Assembly (NCBI GenBank): GCA_012523595.1
Contig: JAAYIG010000222.1
Span: 33,341-97,340, forward strand
Direction: 5' to 3'
Length of the DNA stretch: 64,000 bases
Source of the DNA: Fibrobacter sp.
GTDB lineage: Bacteria > Fibrobacterota > Chitinivibrionia > Chitinivibrionales > Chitinispirillaceae
The translations under genes were made by a program, and so were the position numbers. This document shows, one piece after another, positions 46,075 to 56,339 of this stretch. The stretch's first letter is position 1. Each line of letters starts with the position of its first letter. Below the pieces are notes generated by a model. The model made no database searches. It was not told the DNA's origin and saw only the letters and a list, made by a program, of their open reading frames with translations.

Positions 46075-47529
46075 TTACTCGACCCACAGTTCTTTACTAA
46101 CCAGAGATCTGAATTTGTCCAGTATCCCTTCCTGTACCACCCAGTTATCATATTGCCCCTCTCCGATATTGTTACACATGATGGCAAAGGAGTAGGTTTT
46201 TCCGGAAAGAAAAATGTAGCCGGCCAGGGTATGGACCTTATAAGAATTGAGAGTCCCTGTCTTTGCCCTGACCACTCCTTTAAGCTTTGAATTTCTGAAC
46301 CTGTTCTTAAGCGTGCCATCAACACCGGCAATGCTTAAAGCACTGACATACTCGGGTGACCAGGCCTTCTGTTTATTGACATAAGACAAGAGTTCCACCA
46401 CCTGATTCGGACTGAACCTGTTCAGATTACCCATACCTGAGCCGTTGTGAATCAGCAGTTTGCCGGGCAGATTGCATCTCTGCCACCAGGAGAGCAACTC
46501 TTCGGTTCCCTTCTCCCAGGAACCCTGACCATTTTTCGAAGCGGCTATGGTTTTCAGAACCATCTCTGCGGCGAAATTACTCGAATACTTGAACATGTGG
46601 TTAACAAATACAGAAAGAGGCTCAGATGTAAACTCGTAGAAAGGTTTTGCTGATGCTATATTCGATGGGACCTTTCCGTTTACCATTTTCCCGTTGATAA
46701 CGATTCCATGTTCACTGAAAAGACTCATGAGCGCACCGCCGAAAGCCTGCCAGGTCTGCCAGATCTTCCGGTAGGTGTACTTCGGCTTGTCATTCAGACT
46801 CATGCTTCCGTTTACGATTATGTCAGTTCCTCCCGCAGCGGGGACTGTCCTGATGTCAAGTGAGGAGTTTTTTATCGCGGCTGTTTTTGCTGAGGAAACC
46901 ACTTTTATTCCCTGGATTCTAGGAAACACGTCCACATGCACAGGTGAACCGGCGGCGTTACCGGATCTGTGGTGAATTGCCAGAGAACTGAAACTGGGGC
47001 TAAGCGCACTTATGAGCGGCTGATATGCCCTGCTGGAGCTGTCTTCATCAAAACCAGGCCCCACTGTAACCGAATCAAAATAGGAATCATCCAGAACAAG
47101 ATTCCCGCTTACCTTCCTTACACCAAGATGATAGAGGTGCTGAACAAAGAGCCAGAGACGTTCAGCTGAAAAACCAGGATCACCACCGCCACGGATGTAG
47201 AGATTACCATTTATAATACCACTGTCTCTGTTAAAAACCCCGTCGATATACACTTCGGTTTTAAAATAGAATTCAATTCCCAGAATATCGAACGCAGCAG
47301 CTCCAGTAAAAAGCTTTGAAACCGATGCTGGATTGTACATCTCATCCCCGTTTATCGACACCATTACAGAATCTCTGTCGAGATCCTTTATCACCACTCC
47401 GATACCTTTACCGCTATATTTTTTGGAAAGAAGATATTTCTCTATTCCACTCTGGACAGAATCATTTGAGTAGCTTGAAACCGCGCACAGAAAAACAAAG
47501 GGGAAAATCATTGCGGCAATTCCGCGCAT
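46075..47529 (-). CDS. dacB: D-alanyl-D-alanine carboxypeptidase/endopeptidase (PBP4, peptidase S13)
   Basis: A signal peptide is followed by the three penicillin-binding motifs: S69-V-S-K72 (NPASVSKLF), SSN (KYSSNFAAEM) and KTG (RAKTGTLNS). The large insert between motif 1 and 2 is typical of S13 enzymes. It trims or cleaves peptidoglycan peptides in the periplasm. The 484-residue length is normal. Confidence 0.94.
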   Translation of the reverse strand: MRGIAAMIFPFVFLCAVSSYSNDSVQSGIEKYLLSKKYSGKGIGVVIKDLDRDSVMVSINGDEMYNPASVSKLFTGAAAFDILGIEFYFKTEVYIDGVFNRDSGIINGNLYIRGGGDPGFSAERLWLFVQHLYHLGVRKVSGNLVLDDSYFDSVTVGPGFDEDSSSRAYQPLISALSPSFSSLAIHHRSGNAAGSPVHVDVFPRIQGIKVVSSAKTAAIKNSSLDIRTVPAAGGTDIIVNGSMSLNDKPKYTYRKIWQTWQAFGGALMSLFSEHGIVINGKMVNGKVPSNIASAKPFYEFTSEPLSVFVNHMFKYSSNFAAEMVLKTIAASKNGQGSWEKGTEELLSWWQRCNLPGKLLIHNGSGMGNLNRFSPNQVVELLSYVNKQKAWSPEYVSALSIAGVDGTLKNRFRNSKLKGVVRAKTGTLNSYKVHTLAGYIFLSGKTYSFAIMCNNIGEGQYDNWVVQEGILDKFRSLVSKELWVE

Positions 47530-47652
47530 TACTGCCTCCTGTTTTTTACTTTATTTTTTGTTTTCATATCCGGCATTCAAAAACCTATTTTTAAAAGAAA
47601 TCATTTTAACAGAGATAAATCCAGTTTTTTTTAACACTCTGAGGAGAAATCT

Positions 47653-47865
47653 ATGCCAAGGTACGCGATTGCGTTTATTGCACCAACCACAACATCCCAG
47701 CTTCGCCACAAAGTTATGGAAAACGATAGCAAGGATTCTGCACTGCGCTCATTTTTCAATGAAGAAGCAGTAGAGTTCTACTCAAATGATGAACAAGGTT
47801 TTCATTACTTCAAGGAAGATTTTTTCGATGAGAACTCATCTTCAGGAAGCATAATTGAAATATAG
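47653..47865 (+). CDS. Small acidic protein of unknown function, 70 residues
   Basis: No family is recognised. ATG 47653 has a good GAGGAG site seven bases upstream, which is why it is kept. The protein begins with a short beta-like segment (MPRYAIAFIAPTTTSQLRH) and ends in an acidic Asp/Glu/Phe/Tyr-rich tail. It is likely cytoplasmic. Intergenic space of more than 120 bases flanks it on each side. Confidence 0.65.
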   Translation: MPRYAIAFIAPTTTSQLRHKVMENDSKDSALRSFFNEEAVEFYSNDEQGFHYFKEDFFDENSSSGSIIEI

Positions 47866-48081
47866 AAACCGTAAAAAATTCAATTGGCTTCTCCCATTGC
47901 TGTCCTTGATCCGCATGTTTGAATGATTACCCTGATTTGAACTATAGAAAGTGTACGTTATTAAAAATCGTATACACAAATTTCCATTCCGATACAGACC
48001 TGGAAATGTACAGGGTAAATTTACCAGACATTATTGATCGAACCATCCTGCCCAGAAAACGTGGATAATTCAGATACAGTA

Positions 48082-49107
48082 CTATTTTGACAATGGACGT
48101 GCAGCATTGAAAAGATCGAAATAGGTCTTTTCCCGGGCAATTCCTTTGCTCTCCAGAACCTTGATACACCCCTCGATCATAGCAGGTTTACCACAGAGAT
48201 AAGCCTCATACTGGCTCAGCTCACCATCAAGAGATCTGTCTACCACATCTGTAATCAAACCGCGCTCCCCGTTCCAGTCACTCTGAAGCGGTTCACCTGA
48301 GAGAGCTGGTATAAATCTGAAATCGGAAAGCCTGTTCTTAAGCTCCGCCATTTCATCAATGTAAAAAAGATCTTTTTGGGAGACGGCCCCGAAGAAAAAC
48401 AGCACCTTCCTCTGGATATCATTATCAGCCATTGTTTTAAGAATTGATCTCACAGGCGCCATTCCCGAACCGCCAGCAATCATAAGCATTGGATTATTCG
48501 TATTTTGGATATAAAAATTGCCTCTTGGGCCGCTAAACCCTATTTCCTGCCCCTCCTGAAGAGAGTTTAAGACCCAGGGAGTAAATACTCCCTCTGGATT
48601 CAAACGGATATTCAATTCAACAAATGAGGTTTCTTTGCTTGAAGAGGCAATAGAAAATGGACGCATAGTAGTTTTGGAATCACCCCCGGGAGGCATTTTC
48701 AGAAGGATATATTGTCCGGGAAGAAATGAAATGGAATCTGGAGAGAGGAGCTTGAGCCTCAGTTCTACAATGTCCGGAGTGAGAAGTCTTTTTCTCTCAA
48801 CCAGTGAACGAAAGTTCTGGGATGTCAAAAATTCAGGAGGAAGCTCGATATTCAAGGTTCCATGCGTGATAACCTGGCAACTCAGTCTGATTCCATCGGA
48901 ACGCTCCTTATCAGAAAGCTTTGCCATTTCAGCGTCAGTAAGCGGCCCCGAATCACCGCGTATTTTTACTTTACATAATCCGCAGGTTCCCATACTGCCG
49001 CAAGCAGACGGCAGATGTATACCCTGGACTCTGAGAACATCGATCAATTTCTGGTCATCATCAACACTTAAGACTCTTGCTCCGCAGTTGATATCTATTG
49101 TTGCCAT
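48082..49107 (-). CDS. 2Fe-2S ferredoxin-flavin NAD(P)H reductase (NqrF/phenol-hydroxylase-reductase-like)
   Basis: An N-terminal plant-type ferredoxin domain has cluster cysteines C36, C42, C45 and C77 (SACGSMGTCGLC, LSCQV). An FAD domain with MRPFSIASSS and an NAD(P) domain with IAGGSGMAPVRSILK and the C-terminal CGKPAMIEGC follow. It passes electrons from NAD(P)H through FAD to a 2Fe-2S centre. Relatives include NqrF, AscD and oxygenase reductases. It lacks the NqrF membrane anchor and no partner oxygenase is adjacent, so the acceptor is unknown. Confidence 0.88.
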   Translation of the reverse strand: MATIDINCGARVLSVDDDQKLIDVLRVQGIHLPSACGSMGTCGLCKVKIRGDSGPLTDAEMAKLSDKERSDGIRLSCQVITHGTLNIELPPEFLTSQNFRSLVERKRLLTPDIVELRLKLLSPDSISFLPGQYILLKMPPGGDSKTTMRPFSIASSSKETSFVELNIRLNPEGVFTPWVLNSLQEGQEIGFSGPRGNFYIQNTNNPMLMIAGGSGMAPVRSILKTMADNDIQRKVLFFFGAVSQKDLFYIDEMAELKNRLSDFRFIPALSGEPLQSDWNGERGLITDVVDRSLDGELSQYEAYLCGKPAMIEGCIKVLESKGIAREKTYFDLFNAARPLSK

Positions 49108-49258
49108 ATTTGACCTTGATTCGCTTGATTTAAAGGTTTTCTTGATTATAGAAAAAGAGTTGTTTTACTTATAATAAACCTGAGAAAAGTCTCTTATTCC
49201 GATACCAATTTCGTCCTGATGAAGGAAGTGCCAGAATAAAATATATCCTTAAATTAAA

Positions 49259-50068
49259 CTATTGGGCAGCTAATGCAAAGTACAGAAGCACCACCGCTCC
49301 AAGTACTATCCTGTAATAAGCAAAAGGCATGAAATCTTTTCTTCGGATATAGTTCATAAAAATGGCAATTACAGCCCAGGCTACAAGAAACGCGACTACA
49401 AATCCAACTGCAAGCACCATCCATTGCTGAGAAGAGAGGCTGAAACCCGATTTCAAAAGAGAATATCCTGAGGCCCCGATCATCGTTGGGATGGCCAGGA
49501 AAAATGAAAACTCCGCTGCGACAGCTCTCGATGCTCCCAGTGCCATAGCACCAAGGATTGTTGCCGCCGAACGGGATGTACCCGGTATCATTGCAAGGGT
49601 CTGAAAAAGACCGATACCAATCACTGCTCCAACAGTAAGAGACTGTACTGAGTCGAATCTGGTATTTTTTCCCTTTCTTTCCAGGATTATTAAAAATACA
49701 CCGCCTATAACCAAAGCTATGGCCACGATATAGGGATTAAAAAGTTTCTTCTCAATAAAATCTGCAAACAACCCGCCGAGCAGAACCGCTGGAATTACCC
49801 CCAGAACAGTCTTCTCCCATATTTTCCAGACATCCCTTCTTTGCTGAGCTGATTTTTCCCGACTGAATGGATAGAGACGGTCCCAGAAGTAAACAACAAC
49901 CGAGAGTATCGCCCCAAGTTGGATGACAATACTGAAGAGATTGGCAAAATCACCGGTAAAATCGATAAACTGATTCATCAGTATAAGATGACCGGTGCTG
50001 CTGATCGGAAGAAATTCGGTGATCCCTTCCACAATGCCTAAAATAACCGCCTTGAAAAACTCTTCCAT
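49259..50068 (-). CDS. uppP: Undecaprenyl-diphosphatase (UppP/BacA)
   Basis: An integral membrane protein with the two family motifs, GIVEGITEFLPISSTGHLI near the N-terminus and PGTSRSAATILGA in the middle. It dephosphorylates undecaprenyl diphosphate so the carrier lipid can be reused for cell-wall and glycan synthesis; it also gives bacitracin tolerance. The start is ATG 50068, preceded by GAGAGGAAAGGA; the longer frame to 50125 adds residues with no homology. Confidence 0.95.
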   Translation of the reverse strand: MEEFFKAVILGIVEGITEFLPISSTGHLILMNQFIDFTGDFANLFSIVIQLGAILSVVVYFWDRLYPFSREKSAQQRRDVWKIWEKTVLGVIPAVLLGGLFADFIEKKLFNPYIVAIALVIGGVFLIILERKGKNTRFDSVQSLTVGAVIGIGLFQTLAMIPGTSRSAATILGAMALGASRAVAAEFSFFLAIPTMIGASGYSLLKSGFSLSSQQWMVLAVGFVVAFLVAWAVIAIFMNYIRRKDFMPFAYYRIVLGAVVLLYFALAAQ

Positions 50069-50125
50069 TCCTTTCCTCTCTAATCCGGAAAATACCTGCC
50101 AGACAGGTGACAAACGAGGGGCCAA

Positions 50126-50453
50126 TTTCCACTTTCATCAATGAAAATACCGGGCTATCTGTTTTTCAGTCCTGTAATCCTGTCGAGCGATTTTTCATTA
50201 TTGTCAATTGAGATTGCCCTGTTTCCTGATTCTACCCGGGCATTACCCGGTAGCCACATAAAATAACTCCGGCCTCTTAAGCATTTCCAAAAATGGAGCA
50301 ATCATCTGGAACAATTGTGCAGTATTCTGAAATGGTTATCCGACAGGATAACTGTCAAGAATGCAAGAATTACGCCGGAGATCCAGACCTCAGCCACAGC
50401 AGAAAATATGATTGAGGAACCAGATAGAAAAGCTCTTTCTGATTTGTGTGATC
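50126..50453. other. Intergenic region without a recognisable gene
   Basis: Between uppP and the CAP protein. I see one imperfect hairpin (CTACCCGGG at 50232-50240 with CCCGGTAG at 50246-50253) and no convincing promoter, RNA or coding region. A short plus-strand open frame here lacks a ribosome site. Confidence 0.5.
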
Positions 50454-51572
50454 TCAGTTGTTCAAATCGAGAATCAGCCGGGAGTTCTTTCTCTCATTTG
50501 TAATCATAATATTTACTGACGAACCTGCAACCCTGCCTTCATTTGAACCAGATTGAATTATCCGCCCGGAAAGATCAGTTCTCATTATAGCAGTACCCTT
50601 TTGATTAACCAGACGATAACCGCTAAGAGGAGTCCTCACTGACACATCTTCCGGTGGAATATAACTTGTTTTACAATCACCCTCTCCATAGGTCACAAGC
50701 ATTCCATATTCAGGAAATCTCCACTCCTTCCCGTCAGCATCAGTAAACAGGAAACAGTAATTCCGGCACACTTTCATCGATACTGCGGTTTTTGCATAGG
50801 TTCCCTTACCGGCAGTCCCCAGGTGAAGCCCCATCTCCCACTGCTGACCATCCACAACAACCATCGTTTTTTGTGGTTTCCTGTCAAGTGAATCGTAGTA
50901 GTTGGCCATGAAACGGATCGAATCTTTTATGAAGATATGGGAACCACCCGGAACAGGATGGTTCACAGCAGGCCTCCCGCCTCCAAAATCCTGTACCCAG
51001 AAATGGTTATACCTTACCGAACCATACGCATAACCCGCTCCCATCTCCCGGTAATTTTTGTTCATGATATTAACCCTGTGACCGTCAGAACCGGATTTGT
51101 CCCCAGCAGGCGGAGTGCCATCCATAATCCACTGCCTCATGGATTCCTGCGGATGCTCCCGTCCTGAAGCAATATTCTCTGCAATAGAATGGCTGTTTTT
51201 ATAATAGGATGTAATCCGGGCAGACCAGCTATCTCCATTGCAGGAATTATGCTGCAGACCACAGTTCTGTGACATATCTCCAGCATGAGCCCTTGCAGCT
51301 CTGTTCAGATCAACCTGCCAGTAAAGCGGCCGCACTGCCGGATAAGAACCCGGCAGCAGAATCTGGTAATCACCAACGTATTCATCCCTGTATCCCACCG
51401 GATCCATCCTGCAGGCATTTGTAAGTACAATCGTCGCCCTCTCCTGCCAGTTGGGCAGATCTGGATAAGCAAGATCAGGATCCCCATATCCCCTCTCCTG
51501 AGCAGAGATTGTCCGCAAAGAAAATAAAACCACTGTAAAAACGACCCACAGAGAGATCAGTGTTTTTTTCAT
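50454..51572 (-). CDS. Secreted CAP-domain (SCP/PR1) protein
   Basis: A signal peptide (KKTLISLWVVFTVVLFSLR) precedes a CAP domain: HAGDMSQNCGLQHNSCNG, SIAENIASGREHPQESMRQW and DGHRVNIMNKNYREMGAGYAY, with the conserved His and Glu cavity residues. A beta-rich C-terminal region (about 230-372) includes LVNQKGTAIMRTDLSGRI, similar to short sorting-type tails. Bacterial CAP proteins bind lipids or act in the cell surface; the substrate is unknown. The start is ATG 51572, nine bases from AAGGGG; ATG 51581 is too close to that site. Confidence 0.88.
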   Translation of the reverse strand: MKKTLISLWVVFTVVLFSLRTISAQERGYGDPDLAYPDLPNWQERATIVLTNACRMDPVGYRDEYVGDYQILLPGSYPAVRPLYWQVDLNRAARAHAGDMSQNCGLQHNSCNGDSWSARITSYYKNSHSIAENIASGREHPQESMRQWIMDGTPPAGDKSGSDGHRVNIMNKNYREMGAGYAYGSVRYNHFWVQDFGGGRPAVNHPVPGGSHIFIKDSIRFMANYYDSLDRKPQKTMVVVDGQQWEMGLHLGTAGKGTYAKTAVSMKVCRNYCFLFTDADGKEWRFPEYGMLVTYGEGDCKTSYIPPEDVSVRTPLSGYRLVNQKGTAIMRTDLSGRIIQSGSNEGRVAGSSVNIMITNERKNSRLILDLNN

Positions 51573-51688
51573 AAGAAACATCCCCTTCTGAAAGAACCGG
51601 AATAAAACCTGTGCCCAGTCATTAGTTGTCAGTGGCCGGAGATTGGATTATTATTTTGATTCCATTATTCGACGTTGGATTAAAAAAT

Positions 51689-51724
51689 ATTCGATACCGA
51701 TTCCGATACCGATACCGATCCCGA
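51689..51724. repeat. Tandem CCGATN hexamer repeat, second locus
   Basis: About six units (TCGATA, CCGATT, CCGATA, CCGATA, CCGATC, CCGACC) with decaying ends, between the CAP-protein and acyltransferase genes. It is the same unit as at 4675-4728 and in the same orientation on the plus strand. Confidence 0.8.
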
Positions 51725-51857
51725 CCTGAAGAATGGAACATTACTAAGATCCATTGTACAATTATCGCCTCTTCTTCTACCAGAAAAGTACGACAGCACG
51801 ACAAGACAAAATGGAAATCCGGTATACAATATTCGTTTCTTCTTCCACCAGTAAAGA

Positions 51858-52808
51858 CTAAGAAGCCAGCCAATCCTGCCCAACTTGTAATTGTCCTTCG
51901 CTAATGGTATCCGGCCAGAAATCATAGAAATTATACCACTGGCAGGGAAACTCTTTCGCAACCGACTCAAGAGTTTTTACATAAGCATCCATCGCGGCAC
52001 TGATCAGCTTCTGCCTCTCCTCCCTGTCAGAATACCTGATAACCACCGGGTCAAATGCCCTGAAAGTATAGTGTTTCCAGCTTGTTTTGAGAGCATAAAA
52101 GGGTATAAGCGCAGCACCAGTCACAGCAGCTATATCAAAGGGACCCGATGGAAAAAGTGCCTCTCTGCCAAGAAACTCAATCCTCCTCCCCCGCTGATTC
52201 CCCATAATCCGGTCTCCATGCATGCAGATTATTTCGCCCCTTCGCAATGCATTTACTATCTCTATCATAGAATCGGGTGAATCCAAGGTAATATTTATGA
52301 TATTAACATCTCTGTTATTTAATGCCCTGCTGAAAGTTTTCTTCGTCTCCTCACTCTCTATATCATACATCAGGAGATTTACCCGCACATTTAATCTTTC
52401 CTTAAGGAGATTTCCCGCAACCTCCCAGTTCCCCATGTGAGCACCAAGCAAAATCACACCCTTGCCTCTTGATACATACTCAGCTATGACATCTTCCCTT
52501 AAAAAAGTATAAGAGAAAAGGCTTTTTTCAGAGAGCAGATAAGCATAACGATCGATAAGAGAGGTGCCAAAAGAGTAGAAATGCCGGTAATAGTCCAGAA
52601 TTGTGGTTTTCAAACCCAATCTTGACCTGAATTCTTTAATTACTTTTCTGGACTTTTTATCAAGAAGTGTATACTGGGTGGCGGCAAAAAAGAGGACAAA
52701 ATAAGCAGGATTAAGGCCGAATCTGGAAATTATCACATTAAAGATTCTGTTGCCGAGGTTATTTTCCCTGCTTTTGCCCACCCAGTTATCGCCGGAACTA
52801 TCTTTCAT
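51858..52808 (-). CDS. LpxL/HtrB-like lipid acyltransferase
   Basis: A 316-residue lysophospholipid/lipid A acyltransferase fold with the catalytic HxxxxD-type motif in LLGAHMGNWEVAGNLL and the conserved CMHGDRIMGNQRGRRIEFLG segment. It adds acyl chains to lipid A or a related lipid at the inner membrane. It lacks a clear N-terminal membrane helix. The start codon at 52808 lies inside a perfect hairpin (52798-52822), a possible translational control. An L-lactate permease gene lies upstream on the same strand. Confidence 0.86.
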   Translation of the reverse strand: MKDSSGDNWVGKSRENNLGNRIFNVIISRFGLNPAYFVLFFAATQYTLLDKKSRKVIKEFRSRLGLKTTILDYYRHFYSFGTSLIDRYAYLLSEKSLFSYTFLREDVIAEYVSRGKGVILLGAHMGNWEVAGNLLKERLNVRVNLLMYDIESEETKKTFSRALNNRDVNIINITLDSPDSMIEIVNALRRGEIICMHGDRIMGNQRGRRIEFLGREALFPSGPFDIAAVTGAALIPFYALKTSWKHYTFRAFDPVVIRYSDREERQKLISAAMDAYVKTLESVAKEFPCQWYNFYDFWPDTISEGQLQVGQDWLAS

Positions 52809-52822
52809 ACATTGAAAGATAG
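52798..52822 (-). promoter_or_regulatory. Perfect hairpin enclosing the acyltransferase start codon
   Basis: CTATCTTTCA (52798-52807) and TGAAAGATAG (52813-52822) are exact inverted repeats with a five-base loop. In the mRNA the AUG begins at the last loop base and continues into the stem, and no separate ribosome site is seen. It could act as a translational switch or be a protein-binding operator. Confidence 0.6.
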
Positions 52823-52859
52823 TAATAACCGGAAAAATTGAAAAGAGCCGAATCTCTGC

Positions 52860-54533
52860 TTAATAGATGGAAGGGAAAAACAGCAACAGAACTATCCATC
52901 CGAAAACTCCAGCCAGGATTCCATAAATTAAGCATACCGGAAGATTTCTTTTTATTACCAGTCCCTCTTTTCCAATCAACCCCACGGTTGTGAGAACAGC
53001 AACCACATTATGAATACAGATCATATTTCCGGCTGCTGCCCCGATTGTCTGCAAGGCAAGTACCGGTGTGACAGGCAATGATGCCGCAATAGCAGTCCCA
53101 TACTGGAAAGGTCCAAACATTATGTTAGACACCGTGGCACTTCCTGAAACAAACGCCCCCAGAACCCCCACAAACGGAGCCATCAGATACCAGATCCTTC
53201 CCGTGTAAGCTGCCGCAGCTTTAGCAAGTACTATGAGCATTGAATCCCTGCCCGATGCCCCGCCGGTGTTCATCATTATGTAAACCATCCCCAACGCAAA
53301 AACCAACGCTATGGATGCCGGCACTATCATGTGCAACACTTCCACCCAGGCCCTCGATGCTGCCTTCCAGTTAAGTTTATGCAGCCAGGGGATAAACAGA
53401 GCCACAAGCAGAAAAGGAAAAATACCCGGATTGTAGAGAGGCGTGATAGCCCTGCTGAAGCTAGTACCTAAAATCTCACTCCAGCCTATAGACCAGGCCT
53501 TCAATACCGGAATTAACCCGAAGATTTCTACCCGGCTGAAAAGCAGTAGCACTCCAATCAGGATATAGGGAATCCAGGCTTTTACCGGGCCAATTTTACG
53601 TTTCATCCCCAGAGACATGTCCTCCGCCTTTGTTTTCAGCACCCCCTCCCAGTCAGAAGGCCATTTATCTCTGGAAGGAAAATCCCAATGTCCCGGAGCA
53701 GAAAGGATTTTAAATTTGATCAGAAACACAAAAATCAGAAGACCAATCAGGGAGCCCAATAGCGTAGGGAGCTCAGGGCCGATAAAAAAAGCGATTAAAG
53801 CCTGGGGAAGTGTAAAAAGGAACCCGGCTACAATAGCAACAGGCCAGATCTTTAATCCCTGTCTGAAAGTTCCCCCCGAAATCTTAACCATGAGCATTAC
53901 TATAAAAAGAGGTATAACCGAGCCGGAAAGGAAATTGATAATTCCAGCAAACGCCCCGATATTATTAATAAAGTCGCTGAACTGCAGAACTGTGCCATTG
54001 ACACTCACAGGCCATCCAGTAAGAGTCCTGATAGCCTCAAATCCACCCCAGATCGGCACACCTACAGCCCCGAACACAACAGGGACACTGTCTGCAATGA
54101 GTGTGACAACAGCCGCTACAAGCGGCGGGAAACCCATTCCCACCAACAGCGGAGCCCCGATAGCAGCAGGAGTCCCAAACCCCGCTGCCCCCTCAAGAAA
54201 ACTCCCCATAAACCATGCAATTATGATTACCTGAATGCGACGATCAGAGCTTAAACTTGCCATCGACTCCGAAATCCCGTCAATACCACCACTGCGTCTC
54301 ATAAGCTGGAGTATGAGAAGAGCCCCGAATACTATTATCAGAATATCAATGGCGTTGATAATTCCGGAGATAGCCGCGGCTGTAACCCATCTCAGAGGCA
54401 TATCCCAGGCCAGCATAGCTATCAGAACAGTAAGAAAAAAACCAACCGGCATAGCCTTGGCCGATGGCCAAAGCAATCCCAGCATCAGAAAACCAACAAC
54501 AAGAATCGGAATCAATGCTAAAATGACTAACAC
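52860..54533 (-). CDS. L-lactate permease family transporter
   Basis: A 557-residue integral membrane protein with about 12-14 helices and the LctP/LldP signatures: [35 protein letters not shown] and [17 protein letters not shown]. It imports lactate or glycolate with protons. GTG 54533 is the start, with AAGGAAAA upstream. No lactate dehydrogenase is adjacent. Confidence 0.9.
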   Translation of the reverse strand: MLVILALIPILVVGFLMLGLLWPSAKAMPVGFFLTVLIAMLAWDMPLRWVTAAAISGIINAIDILIIVFGALLILQLMRRSGGIDGISESMASLSSDRRIQVIIIAWFMGSFLEGAAGFGTPAAIGAPLLVGMGFPPLVAAVVTLIADSVPVVFGAVGVPIWGGFEAIRTLTGWPVSVNGTVLQFSDFINNIGAFAGIINFLSGSVIPLFIVMLMVKISGGTFRQGLKIWPVAIVAGFLFTLPQALIAFFIGPELPTLLGSLIGLLIFVFLIKFKILSAPGHWDFPSRDKWPSDWEGVLKTKAEDMSLGMKRKIGPVKAWIPYILIGVLLLFSRVEIFGLIPVLKAWSIGWSEILGTSFSRAITPLYNPGIFPFLLVALFIPWLHKLNWKAASRAWVEVLHMIVPASIALVFALGMVYIMMNTGGASGRDSMLIVLAKAAAAYTGRIWYLMAPFVGVLGAFVSGSATVSNIMFGPFQYGTAIAASLPVTPVLALQTIGAAAGNMICIHNVVAVLTTVGLIGKEGLVIKRNLPVCLIYGILAGVFGWIVLLLFFPSIY

Positions 54534-54765
54534 CGGTTTTCCTTTCTTAAAAGAGATAGTTCAAAGAGATAAAAGAGCAATAGCAACTTTTTTACCACTG
54601 ATTAACCTGATTAAAGATGATTACAGTGTACTTGATTAACATAAATTAAGGGGCATTATAATCTTTTTTATCTATAGAAGAGATTCTGTGATTTTGTTAA
54701 AATGTTTCTCTTACCTTGATTATTTTGATCAGGAAATGATATTCTTGTTTTATTGTATCCGAATC

Positions 54766-55635
54766 ATGGTTAGCTTTAAAAAGAGAAAAAAAATGTCTGG
54801 ATCACTGAAAGCTCAGCTCTCTCTCCTTTTCCTGCTTCTTGCTCTCTCTGCCCACTCAGAAGAAAAAAAAAGCGGATTTTCTTTTCTGCCTGAAACTCAC
54901 CTCGGCTCTCATCTGAAAACTTTCTTTTTGCACAAAGATTCTGAATTCGAGGAAAAATACTTTATTGAATTGAGTCTTCATATCGATTTTGCCCTCTTCT
55001 CGATAGGCGACCGCTTTTTTCACAAATGGGATTACCGTCAGATAACAGGGATGGGAAAACAGGATGGAATCATTATCTTTGATCCCAGAGATGCCTCCTA
55101 TCATGCGAATGCATGGTTCGAGTACAGATTTGATAATTTGATTGTCCAGGCAGGACTGGAACATCCCTGTTACCATCAAATCGACCGAAGTGAAATTCCT
55201 TCTCTTTACTGGAATAAAATTTTTATCGGCCTTCAATCCCCAACCTCTTTCCAATATCCCGGGGATATCGGTTCCGCAGAAAGATTTATTGACCGTTTCT
55301 CCTGGAACGCCAGGTGGGGCTTTTTTTTGCGAAAACGCGGCCAGAATAAAAACACGCCCATCTCCGCCAAAACAGTCACCAGCACAAGCGAACTGACACT
55401 TGATTTAAGCTACGCTGCATACACCTGGAGAAAAATGACAGTCCGGGTAACCGGACAGTCGCTCCTGGGAGGAGCCACTGACGGAACTTACTGGTCGCAA
55501 ACATTCGGGACATCAGTCGAATTTCACAACCGTATCCTTACCGGGGATTTATTTGTTAACTATATCCTCGATGATGTATTCTGGGTTCTCAGCAGAGATA
55601 AACTTCTCGAGGTGGGAATAAGAATCAGGAAATAA
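54766..55635 (+). CDS. Outer-membrane beta-barrel protein of unknown function
   Basis: A signal peptide (SLLFLLLALSAHSEEKK) is followed by about 250 residues of alternating short strands rich in aromatic residues (NAWFEYRFDNLIVQAGLEH, DLSYAAYTWRKMTVRVTG), typical of a small barrel. No family is recognised. The start is uncertain: ATG 54766 or ATG 54793, neither with a strong site. The LURP-like gene follows 52 bases later on the same strand. Confidence 0.65.
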   Translation: MVSFKKRKKMSGSLKAQLSLLFLLLALSAHSEEKKSGFSFLPETHLGSHLKTFFLHKDSEFEEKYFIELSLHIDFALFSIGDRFFHKWDYRQITGMGKQDGIIIFDPRDASYHANAWFEYRFDNLIVQAGLEHPCYHQIDRSEIPSLYWNKIFIGLQSPTSFQYPGDIGSAERFIDRFSWNARWGFFLRKRGQNKNTPISAKTVTSTSELTLDLSYAAYTWRKMTVRVTGQSLLGGATDGTYWSQTFGTSVEFHNRILTGDLFVNYILDDVFWVLSRDKLLEVGIRIRK

Positions 55636-55687
55636 CAATAGGAGTAATAGTTCTCTAAAACTTTCTCTTAAACCGGAGGCACCTGTC

Positions 55688-56269
55688 ATGCTCACTAGAA
55701 GAAGATTTCTGATCAAGGAAAGAGTAGGACTTCTGAAACTTTCCGACAGATACGATATTTTCGATCCAGACAGCGGTGATCTGATCGGATTCGCGCAGGA
55801 AAAGATATCGGGCCTGTTGAAGGTGCTAAGGCTTGTGGGAAATAAAATTCTCCTTCCCACAAAAGTGGAGATAAGAGATAACAACGAGCAGCTTCTGTTC
55901 AGTATCAACAAAGGCTTTCAATTCTTCAGAGCAAAAGTAACCATCTCAGACAGTGAAGACAACCAGGTCGGCTTTTTCAAAAGCAAGCTTTTTTCTCCCG
56001 GCGGAGGATTTTTTGTATTCGACAACAATGAAAGGCTTGTAGCGGAAATCAGGGGAGACTGGAAAGGATGGAATTTCCGGTTTATCGGAGCTAATGGAAA
56101 TCAGATCGGTGTTGTGACCAAAAAATGGGCAGGGATAGGAAAGGAACTATTCACATCCGCAGACAACTACCTGATTTCACTGGACGAAGGTGAAGGAGAC
56201 ACAGCTAAGGGATTACTGCTGCTGGCAGCAGGTCTGGCGATCGATATTGTATATAAGACATCGAGGTAG
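55688..56269 (+). CDS. LURP-one/phospholipid-scramblase-like protein
   Basis: The 193 residues form repeated beta-hairpins with the scramblase/LURP pattern: FLIKERVGLLKLSDRYDIFD, DLIGFAQEK, DWKGWNFRFIG and IGVVTKKWAG, ending in a hydrophobic helix (GLLLLAAGLAIDIVY). This beta-barrel-plus-helix fold is shared by tubby-like, scramblase and LURP-one proteins. The bacterial role is poorly known. A GGAGG site lies nine bases before ATG 55688. It probably shares a transcript with the upstream barrel gene. Confidence 0.8.
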   Translation: MLTRRRFLIKERVGLLKLSDRYDIFDPDSGDLIGFAQEKISGLLKVLRLVGNKILLPTKVEIRDNNEQLLFSINKGFQFFRAKVTISDSEDNQVGFFKSKLFSPGGGFFVFDNNERLVAEIRGDWKGWNFRFIGANGNQIGVVTKKWAGIGKELFTSADNYLISLDEGEGDTAKGLLLLAAGLAIDIVYKTSR

Positions 56270-56339
56270 CAGAGGAAAAGAGACCTGAAGCTGAAAATTC
56301 AGCTATCAGGTCAATATCTTTCCAGGGAAGCAAGACTGG

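Noticed and set aside
50315..50503. Short plus-strand open frame between uppP and the CAP gene
   Set aside because: No ribosome site, overlaps the CAP gene end, and the residues show no protein-like pattern.
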